The translations under genes and the position numbers were made by a program. The notes under the pieces were generated by a model, which saw nothing but the letters and a program-made list of their open reading frames with translations, searched no databases and was not told where the DNA came from. DNA of 64,000 nt from Casuarina equisetifolia (taxonomy: Eukaryota > Streptophyta > Magnoliopsida > Fagales > Casuarinaceae), in contig CM052355.1 of assembly GCA_028551475.1 (NCBI GenBank), positions 2,356,001-2,420,000 on the forward strand. The letters run 5' to 3'. Positions 20,450 to 33,325 of this stretch are shown here, one piece after another (within the stretch, counting starts at the first letter, position 1; each line of letters opens with the position of its first letter).

Positions 20450-22340
20450 AGTTTAGTAGTTCAATTGGAGTTATTTAGGGCTTTTATCTAAAGACATTTT
20501 GAATCAATATTATCAACTTTTTGTATATAAAAAATTCTAAAATAAAATTTAAACAATACAAAGCTCTAAGGTTGTCAAAAAATCAATTCCCAACATCAAT
20601 TCCCTCTTCAATTACCAAACAATCATTGTCGGGCATTTTAGCGTGCTTTTTCAGCATAAGTTCAGTACATCCAATTAAAGCTCTTGTTCCTAACAAATAG
20701 AGGACACTTCAAATGGCTCAGAACTGTATTTAAGACTTTTTCAACTGGTTGGTAATAGTATCTCTCTGTGTATGTTTTTTCTTTTTTCTTTATGGGTATC
20801 GTACACTCTTCAAACGAAATTTTCAGAATCCAGTTTGTCGAAACAGTAGTTTTGTATGGCATAAGAACAAATAGAAAGAACATCAAACAAACGATTGATT
20901 GAAGTATGGCCTTGTATGGTTACATCAGACTATATATATATCTACTCATGAAAATATCTTTTGCAGATACGCTTAATGAAAATTATCCAAACGTAACCAT
21001 GGAAGCAATATCTGTTTAATTAACAACCCTTCAGGTCACTCCTATAACTTATTTCTTAAAAGACTCATTTTATCTATGAGGTGTATGGACGGACTCTGAC
21101 ACGGTCAAAAAGGTTTACTTCTGATTGTCACCTTCGCAATTAGAACAACTCAAAAGCTTTTTTACATCCAGCAAAAGTAAGTTCTGGGGCCCCTCGACCT
21201 TCCAAAGAGTGAAAAGTCAAAATCAATGGGAATAGTAGGGTATTAGTAAAAGAGGAAGAGATATTTCTCTTTATCCAGGGAACCTAGATCCTAGTTTTTG
21301 TTGGTGGGAACGAAGAGATATATATGATGAACTTTTTTGGCTTCATCTGACAAAGATTAATCTATATCTTTCCTTATATCTATGTTTGATGAAACCTTGT
21401 GATACTAAACACTCAAGTTCTTATCGTGAGAGAAGCATAGAGAAGGAAAAAATAAAACATATACCGTACTCTTCCTGGTTGCTTTTCATCGTTTGACAAT
21501 GCAGTCTGAGGGTCTGTCTACACTTCTTGGTGAAAAACATGCTTTTAACGTCGGAGGTTTTGGTTCTGCTGTTAGTCGCATTGTCATTTTGAGGTGGCAT
21601 TGATTTGACACCAGAAATGTCATTAGGGTTCGTCTTTATTAATTAATGGGGGATGTAGTGGAAGAACTAACACTCACGTATACAACTTTCCTTTCTCTTC
21701 CTTTCTAAAACTGGGGTCCTCAAATTTCTTACTTAACCTTATAGCCAATCAAGGGCAAGGAAAGGTGAACATTATCATATGCAAAAGCTTACTACAGATT
21801 GATAAATTATGTTGAAGAATGTCTATTGAGAACTATTGTTTTATGCTGGGATGATAGGATATTTGGATTTTTTTTAAAATGTGAATTTATTACCTTAACT
21901 TGTGAGTTCATTTTAGATTAGATTTTGAGTTTCTTAACGTGACATTAGAGCCAAAAATGACATTTACATCAAGCTCAACCATCTAAGTCTTCCTAGTATG
22001 TTGAAGGGTGCTAAGGACTTTTGCCCTACACCATAAAGATGAAATCCTCAAGTCTTATTTAAATCTGAATTTTTCATTTTTATTAATAAATTAATTTTTA
22101 AACTAGACTTTAGACTACTTAACAATATCTAATCCTACCTACAAAAATTCGCCACTTTCATGCTATCACAGCCCATCGATCAGCTTCCCTTGGGGCCTCG
22201 AATTCATAATCGCCATCCTCAGTGATATCAGCAGGGTAATCTGATGAGACACACAATGCCTTCAGAATTCATCATTGCCATCATTAAAAAGCCTAGGCAA
22301 TGTGGAGTTGATAAATGAAATTAGAATAAGCACTTCGCAA
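20450..22340. other. Intergenic, upstream of the MYB gene
   Basis: No gene recognised. The last few hundred bases are the distal MYB promoter. The phrase around AACTGTCCAAATTGGACC (22368) recurs at 26680 (AAATGTCCAAATTGGGACC), where a partial copy lies. Confidence 0.45.
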
Positions 22341-22728
22341 GAAGAGTTTGGTTGATCAATAATCTGGTAACTGTCCAAATTGGACCATTCCACAAACATG
22401 GACCCACCACCCTACATAAACGAAACCACCATCGGCGACCCATCTCTGGGAACGGGATTCACTTTAAGGCATGCAGCTCGGACAGGACGATGCTGAAACT
22501 TTTTAGCTCTTTCCCTCAAACCCTCGTAAGGCCACAAAGTAAGACTCAACACTACAAACTTTTGTTGTCTTCTCTTCATAGTCTTAATATTTTCCAAGTA
22601 CCACCGGGCTAAAACTTGATCATTCTTTCTCTTTGTTCTCCCTTTCTTTCCTTTTTCGTTTTTGTAGATAACACCCAAAATTGAACTCGTTCCGCCTCTG
22701 GCTGCGCTAGTGATTTAGGAGAAATAGG

Positions 22729-23886
22729 ATGGGACATCATACCTGTTGCAACAAGCAAAAGGTGAAGAGAGGGCTGTGGTCACCGGAGGAGGATAAGAAA
22801 CTCGTGGAATACATTTCAAACAATGGACATGGTAATTGGAGCTCAGTTCCGAGACTTGCCGGTAATTTTCCCTCTTTGTTTGATGATCATCTAAGTTGCA
22901 GTAGCTCTCTCTCTCTCTCTCTCTTGCGTCCTTTATAAGTTTTCTTTTTCGTTAAGCTTTTCCTGGTACGTGTAGTAAGCCTTCCTATGTTCGTCTACAA
23001 TTTTACACCTTTGCCGGCAAATCCTATGCTATTTTTCCTGATCTGAACTCCTTTATTTTTTTTCCTTTGTCCTTTACCTTTGGTTGGAGTTGTTGCAGGC
23101 CTACAACGATGTGGAAAGAGCTGCAGATTAAGGTGGGTAAATTATCTCAGACCAGACCTAAAACATGGCAGCTTCTCCCCCCAAGAAGAAGCCATCATCA
23201 TTGAACTCCAAAGTATTTTTGGAAACAGGTGAATTTTCTTTTCGTTGTCCTGGCCACCTTTATCACCATGCTTACCAGTTTTTCATATCCGAGGAAAATT
23301 TTTGATCAGGTGGTCTCGGATAGCCAAGCACCTTCCAGGAAGAACAGATAACGAGGTGAAGAACTTTTGGAATACGAACATAAAGAAGAAGCTCATCGGA
23401 AATAAGAAACCTAACTTGATCCTCAACTCTCAAGAACACCAGCTCGACCAAATCGATAGTGTTCCCGCTTTGGTTCATAGTCCGCTTTTAATCCCACCAC
23501 TGTCATATTCATCTTCTTACGGCACTCCGTCACTGTGCTATGATCAACCCTATCAACTTGAATGTCCCGATCAACAAGTTCAACACTTCATCAAGGAGCC
23601 AAGTCTACATGATAGTGTCCTTATCAGTCCAAGTACCGCAGGACCGGCTCATGGTTGTCCATTGCTTCCCAAAATGCTGGAACTCTATGAGATAATGAAT
23701 GGACATGTTAGCAGCATGCTGCCGTGTGCACCTCCCTCACCAGAAATACACCTGCCTGCGAGATTTTCATGCTCACCGTTTGGGATTCATCCACGTTATT
23801 CACAGGTCCCAGCCACCCAAATGGACCACAGTGGAACCATCATAAACTCATCCTTGCTGACGATGTCATCACTACCACCGCTATAA
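22729..23886 (+). CDS. R2R3-MYB transcription factor, MYB26-like, 279 aa, 3 exons
   Basis: Exons are 22729-22861, 23099-23228 and 23310-23886 (840 nt). All introns are GT-AG and lie at the two classic R2R3-MYB positions. R2 spans about residues 13-63 with Trp17, Trp37 and Trp57; R3 spans about 64-116 with Phe70, Trp89 and Trp108. The N-terminus [22 protein letters not shown] and the R3 phrase [18 protein letters not shown] place it with MYB26 and its relatives, which drive secondary wall thickening, notably in the anther endothecium. The MYB103/MYB46 groups are less similar. The C-terminal half is rich in Pro, Ser and His and has no known domain. A 54-codon protein-like frame continues right after the stop in another frame, so the C-terminus may be shortened. 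It has no TATA box where a partial copy at 28171 has one. Decayed partial copies follow at 26.5-30.1 kb. Confidence 0.92.
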
Positions 23887-23887
23887 A

Positions 23888-24049
23888 GCTGCCAATTTGT
23901 CTCCAGGTCTGACGTTTATTCAATCCGGGAACCACAGCTATGGTACCTCAGGTACTAAATATGCAAGCTTTCTTCAATCTGGGAACTACAGACATGGTAC
24001 GTCAGGTATTATATTTTCAAGCTTTGCTCAAATTTGCGTTAGAAACTAG
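23888..24049 (+). other. Out-of-frame protein-like tail after the MYB stop
   Basis: From 23888 a frame different from that of exon 3 stays open for 53 codons to a TAG at 24047-24049. It holds two similar segments, each with an SGN...GTSG pattern (FIQSGNHSYGTSG and FLQSGNYRHGTSG), produced by a roughly 60-bp tandem duplication. It could be the ancestral C-terminus put out of frame by a small indel between 23861 and 23888, or 3' UTR that is open by chance. Confidence 0.4.
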
Positions 24050-24410
24050 TGGAACGTGTATAAGAAAACTATAGTGTTTTAGTTCAAGCCATTTAAAGAG
24101 TACTAGCGGTGCTCAACTTCTATAACCGTATCTAAGTTCTTTGACATATGTGTTAACTTTCATGTCCCATTTCCTACCAAACTACTTATGCGTTGTATGT
24201 TACTATGTTACTTGGTTTCCTAATGATGCACAAAGCACCCGGTCTCCAATGGCTGCTTTCCAGGGAGGGCCAAAACTCTGATACAATCTCTTCAATCCAC
24301 AGAAACATGGTTACCATTCTTCGTCTGCTTCTTTTCTTTTTCTCACTGTTTCTTTTTTGATAAGTTCACTAGCCTTTTGTTGAGAGGGGAAGGAGAGGGA
24401 AGGGCCGGGC

Positions 24411-24437
24411 GGGGGGGGGGGGGGGGGGGGGGGGGGG
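24411..24437. repeat. 27-nt G homopolymer in G-rich tract
   Basis: An uninterrupted run of G, followed by more G-rich sequence to about 24470. It could form a G-quadruplex and is a likely place for assembly or polymerase error. It is preceded by a T-tract plus GATAAG that resembles the reversed tail of a retroposon. Confidence 0.9.
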
Positions 24438-24479
24438 TGTTGTTGTGGCGGGGGTGGGGTGGGCGGTGTTTACCCCTGG

Positions 24480-26490
24480 CTAGTTTCAGGTGCAGTCGAA
24501 AGTAGAAAGGGCTATTGAAAATACAGGTACAGTGGCTTAGAATATTGAGAGGTTAGAGGAATATCGTCACTTAATAGGCTAATCAGGCACTTGTGTCCTC
24601 CAGATTGCACGTGGTACATGAATAATTGTTCAACTGTCGCTTCCTCGAGGGCCCTCTCAAAACCACGTTGCAAAGTTCTACCTACAATGAACTTTTGTTT
24701 AAGGCTTGTCAACATGTATGCTTCATAAACCACAAGTCCACAAAGTTTTTTTCAATGCCATTCTACATTTTTTTGGGTTTTTTTTTTCCTGTGGCAATAT
24801 GTACTTATGGAAGGGCTTAAATAATGAGCAAGATTGTTAACGGTAATCAATAAATAAATATTTATGTGTCTGATGAGTTTGGTGACATATTGATTAGGAG
24901 ACTATTGGTAATAAGGATAACCTCGTTATCAATTTTATAAGCAATTTAATAAGTAATTTTTAACCTCTTATTAAAATTGTCCTTGATTCTTATTAATTCA
25001 GAGTAAGTCCACTAAATATATAATTTACTTATTTGCATTATCATAGTGCAACACACAGAAAAACTTTGAATTAGCAACAGCAACTCGACCAGAAAAGGAT
25101 AAAACACCTTACCAATTCATTTAGTGGCTAAATTTATTGCATCATCCACACATTGCTAATGCATCATTGTTGGTGAAATTTAGCAACAAAAATAGTAAGT
25201 GCTTTATTAAGGAAGATACAAGTGGGAAATATAATACCCCTTGACACAAATCTTTTTTGTTTTTTCGTGATTTCAATCACTAAAAGAGAGTTGTGTTATT
25301 AGAAAATAATTAATCATGATGTATTTTGTCACTCCATTGAGAGAGTTTTATTATGAAAACTCCTTTGTTGGCTATATTAATTGCCTATTAGCTCCGACAA
25401 TTCTCCCGTGACAAAAACTCATTGTTGCTACCAAAATCTATTTACTACAAAAAAACAAAGACTCTGTTAATAAGTGGTATCTTCACTTTGGTATATGAAT
25501 ATATCATATTTCAAATATTCAAAGAGTATGTAGAAGCAATGAGATCAATAAGCCCCTAGGTGAGACAGCTAAATAGTTAAAGACAAAATTACGAAGGATA
25601 TGGAGGCCCTTGGATGTGTGTTATGCTAACTTACCTTTGGTATGAAAGTGGTCTAGTAATGGTAGAAAGCTTTGATAATATATAAATAGAATAGTTCATA
25701 TAAAACCAATAGGACTATACCATTTGCATCAGAACTTTAGGAGTGAAGCCCTCCTATACCCCTCTATGCAATAGATCTCTACCCTAAACGGCCTTGATAG
25801 ATAATAGTGAAGGTGGATATGCAAAATAAATGACTCATGGTCACGTACCTCAAAGAAGCCCATATAACAATAGTTTTATCTTTTTCAAAAATTTTGTTCT
25901 TTTCCTTTTCTTATTTGAATTATTTGTGTATATTTAGCATTGTGATATGCTTGTTGAAACGTGGCGTTATTTACAAAAATTAAATAATTCAAGGAACTCT
26001 CGATTGGCAACGCTTGGTCCCACTACTCGTTGTCAGAATTCATGCTTCGGCATCAAAACAGGAAAAAAAGAAAAAAGAAAAACGATATAAATTGCAAGAG
26101 GATTCAAGCAAGGACAAGCATCACAAGTAAAGCTTTCTTCACTTCCTTTTTGAAACTAGGATAACGCCAACACACTGCAAAGTTTAAGAGGAACACTGTT
26201 GCAAAGGTTTAAAAAGCACACCTGGAGCAGTGTACGTTGAAACTCGAGAAGAATGGTTACTCCCTAGATTTCCTCCAAATCATTTCTGAACGTTGATTAA
26301 GACCTTATTATATGGTATAATTTATTGGCAAGCTATGATATTGCCGTTTTGAATTCAACATCATCTATGACAGAATCTATACAATCATTTGGGAAAAATA
26401 TAGAAAAAAGAATGAGACCCTTTTTCTGGAATCCGTTTTGAGTAGTCAGTAGCATCTAAAGGTTTGGTAACTTTCAACTTCCAACCATGA
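24480..26490. other. Intergenic, no gene seen
   Basis: AT-rich sequence. Short open frames (for example at 24512-24733) have no recognisable similarity. Nothing else is supportable. Confidence 0.45.
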
Positions 26491-26499
26491 TCCACTAGA

Positions 26500-26740
26500 T
26501 ATCACTAGTTTCATGCAACTACAGCCATTGTGCAGCGAACCCGACGCTCAATTCAATATTCTGAAGTCGAGAAAAGCCACAAAGGATGAAAGGCTCAAAA
26601 CTGCCATTGCCTTCCAAAACTTAGCTGTCAATATCCTTCAATGGCTTCATCAACGAGTGTTTGCTTGACCGATAACTGGCAAATGTCCAAATTGGGACCT
26701 GTCAGATCACATGAACCTTATCGGACGATAATATTCCATT
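26500..26740 (+). repeat. Partial copy of MYB distal promoter
   Basis: About 26670-26710 (GATAACTGGCAAATGTCCAAATTGGGACC) parallels 22355-22390 upstream of the MYB gene (CAATAATCTGGTAACTGTCCAAATTGGACC). No coding part is attached. Confidence 0.5.
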
Positions 26741-26949
26741 GCAGAATCAGTCGTTATGGAAGACAAAAGCGTTTGCTGATAAGAAAACTAAGGGAGAAGT
26801 TCTAATAATATATGTTCTAAATGAAATTTTCACCTTAGGAAGATGTGTTTATTGGACAGTATTTAAATATGAAGACTATCTCTTAACTCATAAGTTAGTT
26901 TTTGAATTAGATTTTGAACTTATTTTTAATATAATATTACCCTAACACT

Positions 26950-27860
26950 TGTTTAACTTTAAACCATTAAAATATGCTTAATATGCAACAAGAATTCATT
27001 TCACCTTATTTAACATTGAATCTATAAATATGTTTAGTATATGAAAAGTATAGACTACAAAAGTCTAACATTAGGAAGATAAGATATCTAGTAGTATTTA
27101 AATACAAATTTTTTTTAGAGTTATTTTGAATAATATAGTCATATTGGTTTCTTCTTTTCTTGGTAAGCAACATATACATTTAATGCTGGAAGTTACACTA
27201 GTTAGTAGATATAATTCAAAAGCTTCTAGGTTTTTAGAACAATTTTCCTTACGAAGTTCCGGAAACCAAAATCCTTATTTCAAAATTCTATGAGCTAAAT
27301 TTGTTTATCGTAACATTTGTCCCATATCCTAAAAAGTATTGGATTATTGTTAAGTCTCATATAAGAAAAAAAAATTTTAATGTAATTTATAAAAATATGT
27401 GTTACTCCACTTAATATTTTAAGTTTTAAGTTAGATATGAATCATTTTGTATAAACTTTATCATGATATTAAAGCTTAAGTTCTTTCTTAGCATCTTTAT
27501 CTATATGGATAAGTTTGGAATTCACATAAAAAGCAACACCACAAGATGGTTTAAATTGGATCATTAGAATAAGAGTGTTTTAAATATATGATATGGAGTT
27601 ATTTCATATTATTAAGGAGTTTATTGAAAATTTAAATTCAATCTTCCATCTGATTGTTTGTAGACAAAGATCTCCATAAGAAATATTGTCCTATACTTGA
27701 GATGAAAAAGTGTGTTAAGCTCCACATGTAAAGCATAGAACTCAAAAAATAATTTATAAAAAAATGTGTTCTTCTACTTAATGTTTTGGGATTTTAAATT
27801 GAATATAGATTTTTTTATTATAAAATTTAACAAATATACCTATAAAACATTATATATCCA
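26950..27860. other. AT-rich intergenic, no gene seen
   Basis: Very AT-rich, with recurring phrases such as TTTGAATTAGATTTTGAAC and TATTTAAATA that occur elsewhere in the window as degraded repeats. No gene. Confidence 0.45.
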
Positions 27861-27869
27861 CATTTTCAA

Positions 27870-28560
27870 ATCCTTTTCATGATTGAAATATCAGTCGATC
27901 ACGGCCGTGAAGGAGGTTAAACCCGCAGTGTACCCAGACGTTCTATCATTGTCGCCCTTAAAAAAAACCATGCAAGGTGCTAAGCCATTCACAAGAACAC
28001 TTGCCACGGATATGTTTGCTTAAATGTCCCATCGGGATGTGCCAAGTCACATCGACTTACCCCCTTGGATGTGAGACGTATAACGAAACCCATCTCTGAG
28101 CAAAGGATTATTATGAGCCCTGCAGCTCTAACAGGAAGATGCCAGAACTTTCAGCCTGTCGCCAGAATCCCTATAAATAGGCCACACCAACTAAGACTTC
28201 TATATGCCATTCGTTTCTTGTGGTCTAATTCTAGAGTCTTCAAATTCTTCTAAACCGCTGGGTTACAGCTAAAGCCTTCATGTCTTTATTCTTATTGCTT
28301 CGTTCTGGTCACTGGCCGCATTATTGATTTGGCAACAAGGGAGAGGTCACGTCACCCATGTTGCAACCAGGAAAAAGTAAAGCCAAGGTCATAGTCACCA
28401 GTACATCTAAGCCAATGGCCATTGTGTTTGGAGCTCAGTCCAAGACTTGCAGCCAACTTATTCGCTTCTGTTTTCTTTGATAATCATTTACTTCCAGCTA
28501 GCTCTAAGATTTTTCTACATCTTTCGCTTATTTAGAACTTTCTTCACTTCTTTTGCTCAA
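27870..28560 (+). pseudogene. MYB pseudogene fragment B (promoter and decayed exon 1)
   Basis: About 28088-28200 matches the MYB upstream region at 22437-22540. It includes a good TATA box, CTATAAATAG, at 28171-28180. About 28355-28450 is a decayed exon 1: CACCCATGTTGCAACCAGG corresponds to the MGHHTCCN codons and TTTGGAGCTCAGTCCAAGACTTG to the NWSSVPRLA codons, but the WSPEED part is deleted and shifted. Intron-1-like sequence follows. The left part, 27880-28060, is repeated at 29295-29465. Confidence 0.72.
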
Positions 28561-28764
28561 GTTAAGTTTTTAAGATATTAGGCTTTTAAAGTGCTTGTTT
28601 ATGTTGAAAATGATGCTGATGAGTGTGTTATATTGTTAATACGTTATCGTGGAGTTTTCTTTATGGGTGTCCCTTTTTTTTTCTTTTCATCATTCTAAAG
28701 GAGGAAATAAAGCTTTTTGATATCGTATTATAACTTAACTTTAAAATTCGTCAATTCATTGCTC

Positions 28765-29190
28765 TGGGAACAGGCTTCACTGTAAGGCATGCAGCTCGGA
28801 CAGGACGATGCTGAAACTTCTTAGCTCCTTCCCACAAACCCTCGTAAGGCTACAAAGTAAGCCGTTGTTTTCTTTTGTGGGAGTAGCTCTCTCTCTCTCT
28901 CTCTTCCGTCCTTTATACGTTGTCCTTTTCGTTCAACTTTTCCTGGTACGTAACAAAGCGTTCACATGTTCGTTTACAATTTTACACATTTGCCGTCAAT
29001 TTCTCCGGATCTGAACTCCTTTGTTTTTTCCCATTGTCCTTTTACTTTTGGCTTGAGTTGATGCAGGCCTACAAAGATGTGGAAAGAGCTGCAGAATAAG
29101 GTGGGTAAATTATCTCAGAACAGACTTAAAACATGGAAAGCTTATTCCCACAAGAAGAAGCCCCCATCACATAACTCCAAAGCGTTCTTG
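28765..29190 (+). pseudogene. MYB pseudogene fragment C (5' region, intron 1, exon 2)
   Basis: About 28765-28860 closely matches the 22446-22545 upstream region. Exon 1 is missing, and the sequence jumps to intron-1 sequence with its CT repeat (about 28885-28960, matching 22900-22970). It then continues through the 3' splice site and exon 2 (about 29069-29190, matching 23099-23228; GATGTGGAAAGAGCTGCAGA is retained). Exon 2 carries an L-to-I change, then frameshifts. No exon 3 follows. Confidence 0.85.
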
Positions 29191-29289
29191 GAACTTCCAT
29201 CTCTAACAGTTGTTTTGAAATGAGTGAAGATCTCAATCTCCCAAAATGCATCGGAATATGCCTATAAAGATTGTATATGGGCATTTTTA

Positions 29290-30130
29290 AATCCTTTTCA
29301 TCATTGCAATACCACCCGGTCATGGCCAGTCGAAGTGTATGCAAATGGTCTGCAATTGTCGCCCTTGAAAAGCCCATGCAAGGTGGTAAAGTAATTCACA
29401 TGAAACACTTTCCACGGATATGTTTGCTGAAATGTCCAATCTTATCTGTCAACTCAGGTGGACTTACTGTTTAGAATCATAATCACCTACTTGTCGGTAA
29501 GGAACAGAAGCCGAACGGCCCCTGATACATTGTTTCACAGAAACAAAATCTGGTCATAGCAAAATGCCAAACTACCTTGGTCCGGTTATAATATGGAGAC
29601 TGTGTGTAAAAAATCTAATCTATGCAGTACACGGCCGATGGCTAGGCCGGCGCCTTACCATTATCCGTGTAGGCAGGCCGGGGCCTTGTCTTGTTTGCTG
29701 CCGAGTGTCGGCTTGCATTAATTTCAGAGAGGTTGATTCCGGAGTACAGCTGGTATGGCACTTGGTCGCGGAGGCTGCTGATGTGGAACGTGGCGTCAAA
29801 TCTTCTATTACTTTCCCCTTGGATGTGAGACGAAACCCATCATGAGCAAAAGACCAATGTGAGCCATGCAGCCGTAACAGGAAGATGCCGAACTTGCAGC
29901 CCTTTACCACAATCCCTAAAAAAGGCCACACCAACTAAGGTACACGTCAACCACTGCCCATGGCCTTTAAAGCTCAGTTCCAAGACTTCCCAACTTGTTC
30001 ACTTCTGTTTTCTTTTATAATCATTTACATTCCGCTAGCTCTTAAAGACTTCTTCTACATCTTTCACTTGTTTAGAACTTTCTTCACTTCTTTTTCTCAA
30101 GTTAAGTGAGATATTAGGCTTTTCAAAGTA
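29290..30130 (+). pseudogene. MYB pseudogene fragment D (promoter and exon 1 end)
   Basis: About 29295-29465 repeats 27880-28060. About 29828-29940 repeats the promoter piece of fragment B, here with the TATA box decayed to CCCTAAAAAAGG. About 29945-30080 holds the GAGCTCAGTTCCAAGACTT-like end of exon 1 and intron start (AAGCTCAGTTCCAAGACTTCC here). The stretch 29560-29800 between them is GC-richer and unassigned. Confidence 0.68.
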
Positions 30131-30139
30131 CATGTTTAT

Positions 30140-33100
30140 GTTAAAAATGATGAGGATGAGTGTGTCAAATTATTAATGTCTTAGCTTGGAGTCTTCTTTA
30201 TAAGTGGGTGTACTCTTGTTTTAATGACAATTTTAATTCCCTTCATATAAACCCTAAAATGATCTTAGACTTTAAAGAATACAAGCTTCACCTTTAAAAA
30301 TTAGAATTAGTATGCATGTAATAAAATTTTCTTTGTAATTTGACATGGTCTGAGTTTAATATCAACAATTAAATAGATATTTCAAGACTTATAAAAGTAG
30401 TATCACTCTCTTATTAAGTTTAGTATTTAAAAGGAGTTCTCTCACATTTTTTACCTTGGTGGTGCAACCAACTTGTAGGATTAGTGCCCTTTGCAAGGAC
30501 ATAAAGCCTAGAGTAGAGGAAAGAATAATGCAATTCGAGTCTCGCATCAAACAACTAAGCCATACTTGCTCCTTCAACCTATCCATGAAAAGAAGAAGAC
30601 AAATTCACGGCCATAACTGTCCCAGCCCAAACCACTGCAGGTAAAACCAGGACTTGCTCTTTTCTCTAAAGTACAACAAGAGCTTGCGTCCAAAACTTTG
30701 TTCTCAGAGAGGTTAAAAGAAGATCAAATAGTTGTTTACAATGAATATAAATATTTCTCTTTGTTTTTGGTGAGAGATAGGTACATGCCCCCCATGAAAA
30801 CGAACTTGGCTTGAATGCTACCCACCAAACAGCAAGCCCTCCAACGAGGTTTACCCTGAGGACAAAACCTTTTCGTCACTTCACACAAAATCAACCAAAT
30901 TGTCTGGCTACACTCCACTTCATTCGAAGCAATTTCACTTTGTAGATGCTTCAATCCTACTCCAAAGGAAGTTTCTTTTTCATCTGTTCGATTGCACTCA
31001 CCTCGGGGTTGATGGAATTGAGAAAATGAGCTTTTGTAGATCGTGGTAGAGAAGAAATATTCAAAAATAAGGCGAAGCTTAGAAAAGAGGGATGTTGGTA
31101 GGTGAGGAAAAGCAACACCGATTTCTTTTAGAAGCAACTAAAATCATTCATTTTTGTTGACATGCACTTTGTTTAATTGGAAATAAGTGTTATATGGACC
31201 TTTTAGTCACAGACTTGACATCAAGTATATGTATGAATGTGTTTAAATATACCACTCTTTTGCTTGATAATAAAAATGATCACAAAAAAAATATTTTCTC
31301 ATATTAATCAAAACAAAAATGTCACAAAGCACAATGTATGAGTTTATATTATTTAAATCTACTTAATAATCTCTTTACTAAAAAGTAGTGTAGAAGAGTG
31401 TTTGAGCAATGGCTATTGACTCCTCCGAAGTAACATGCCCCAAACATGACTGGAGGCGTCATTTGTCACCTATTCGACTATTTGAAGGTGAAAAAACAAA
31501 AATAAAAAAGAATTGAGGAGGCTGAGTAAGTAATCTCTTCGTCATGCTGAGTTAAGCATTAAAGATTAAATATTACAAAGGTATTTGCTTATTAGATGCT
31601 GCGTTGTGGATTTGGAGAAAGTTCCTATAGCAGATCAGCAGCTTAACGACTACTCATACACTTATTTAAATAAGCACAGCAAAGTAGTCTTAATAATTTA
31701 TGTGTCTGTTCAACAATCTTGGATTTTATGCATAGCAATGTCCCAAATTGTACAAAAAGTTGGACTTTGTATAGGAATTTAACCATCAAAACCAGATCCC
31801 GTTGCTCTTTTTCTTTCTTTTAGAAGAAGTTCCAGGTAAAATTCCAAAGTGGTTTTGAAAATTTACAGAGATGGTTCTGTTGGGTCGCAGTAATCACAGT
31901 TGGTAGCTGGAAAGTTCAAAAAGGGAGATCACCAAATCCAAATTCCCATCACACAGTTCTTGTTTGCTGGCACCAAGGCTGTCCAGGCATATATCCCTGA
32001 AGCCCCTTGAGAGACGAACCCCAAGGATAATATTAAAAATTCCTTAAAAAATAGAAAAAGAAGCAAATGGTGATAAACAGAAAAATGCAATAGAAAAGAG
32101 AACAATGGTCAGCTGTAGTTAAATAAAGATGAATGATAATAGAGCTTGGAGCTCGAAGGAAGGAGTACCGGCAATAACTCACGCGTACTGTTAAAAATTA
32201 TAAAGAAAGTTATATATTTAATTTAAATTTCTAAAATACCAAGCAAAATTTTTTTTTTTTTTATCTTTTTATAAAATATTACTTTTCAAGTTTTTATATT
32301 TTATTTATGATTCAACACATCTTTTCACATCAAGTATGGTCAATACTTTTCACTATTTATTTAACATATCTTTTATTGTAATGATTTAATTTAAACTTTC
32401 TTGTGATTTTGCTTTTAGCATAGATTCAACATTTATTCGTATTCATAAGGGTATTGAAAGATAACTTAAACTTTAATATTGCATTATAAATTATAAAAAA
32501 TAGTTTGCATCATATTTAAAAATATTAAAAGTATTAATATATGATTTTATATTTTTATAAACTACTTTTTAGGCCTTTATATTTCTAATGTAAAACTCAA
32601 TAATCGCTAAAGAAACATAAATAACATTAAATGAGAATGTTTTGTTACCATTCAAATTTTTTTTTTTACCTAAGAAAATAGATGGAAGTCACTACTAATA
32701 GAATTCTATCATTCTTTCTATTTTTCTTTATCTATAACTTTTCTTAATTTTAAGTAATAAATATCAATTCCTTTTATCATTTTCTTTTAGAATGTCAATC
32801 AAAACCAGTAGTTCTTGCAACCGTTTTCTAGTAATAGTCATATATTATAAGACCAATACTTTCCTAAAAATTATTTGTAGTGAAATAAGTTAATAGGCCT
32901 TGCTAGTCGCCCACTAAAACAAAATGTTCCACTTATGGTGTCCATTAGGATGCCTCGTAATCCCCCCCAACAGATACTTTGGATTTTGACAAGGAAATAA
33001 AGCCCAAATGTCAACAGAATAATTATACTCCTTAAGACTCAAATCTCCCATCATTAACTTGCACCTAAAGGATCAAATCAATTTTCATCCAATCAAATCA

Positions 33101-33320
33101 AACAGGGAAAAGTGAACATAAATTCCTGACCACTCCTTTTCTCAATCAATGTATTTGGAAACTGACGTCTTCATTAATACAATGCTAACCAACGTTAGGA
33201 AAACATTTGTGTAATTAATGATTTCCAGCGTTATAAACGCTTATAAAGACCTTTGGTATAACTGGGGGCCCTTCCTTAAATGTCATTCCCACAAAGTTGA
33301 CAGCCGAGGGTAGATTTTTG
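30140..33320. other. Intergenic, no gene seen
   Basis: A minus-strand open frame at 30736-31137 (133 codons) has ordinary composition but no recognisable domain. Because the region is AT-rich and otherwise empty, I do not call it a gene. The stretch 32200-32900 is extremely AT-rich. Confidence 0.4.
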
Positions 33321-33325
33321 ACGAT

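Noticed and set aside
30736..31137. Minus-strand open frame of 133 codons
   Set aside because: No domain, no splice context and no similarity that I can recognise; a frame of this length is possible by chance in a long intergenic stretch.
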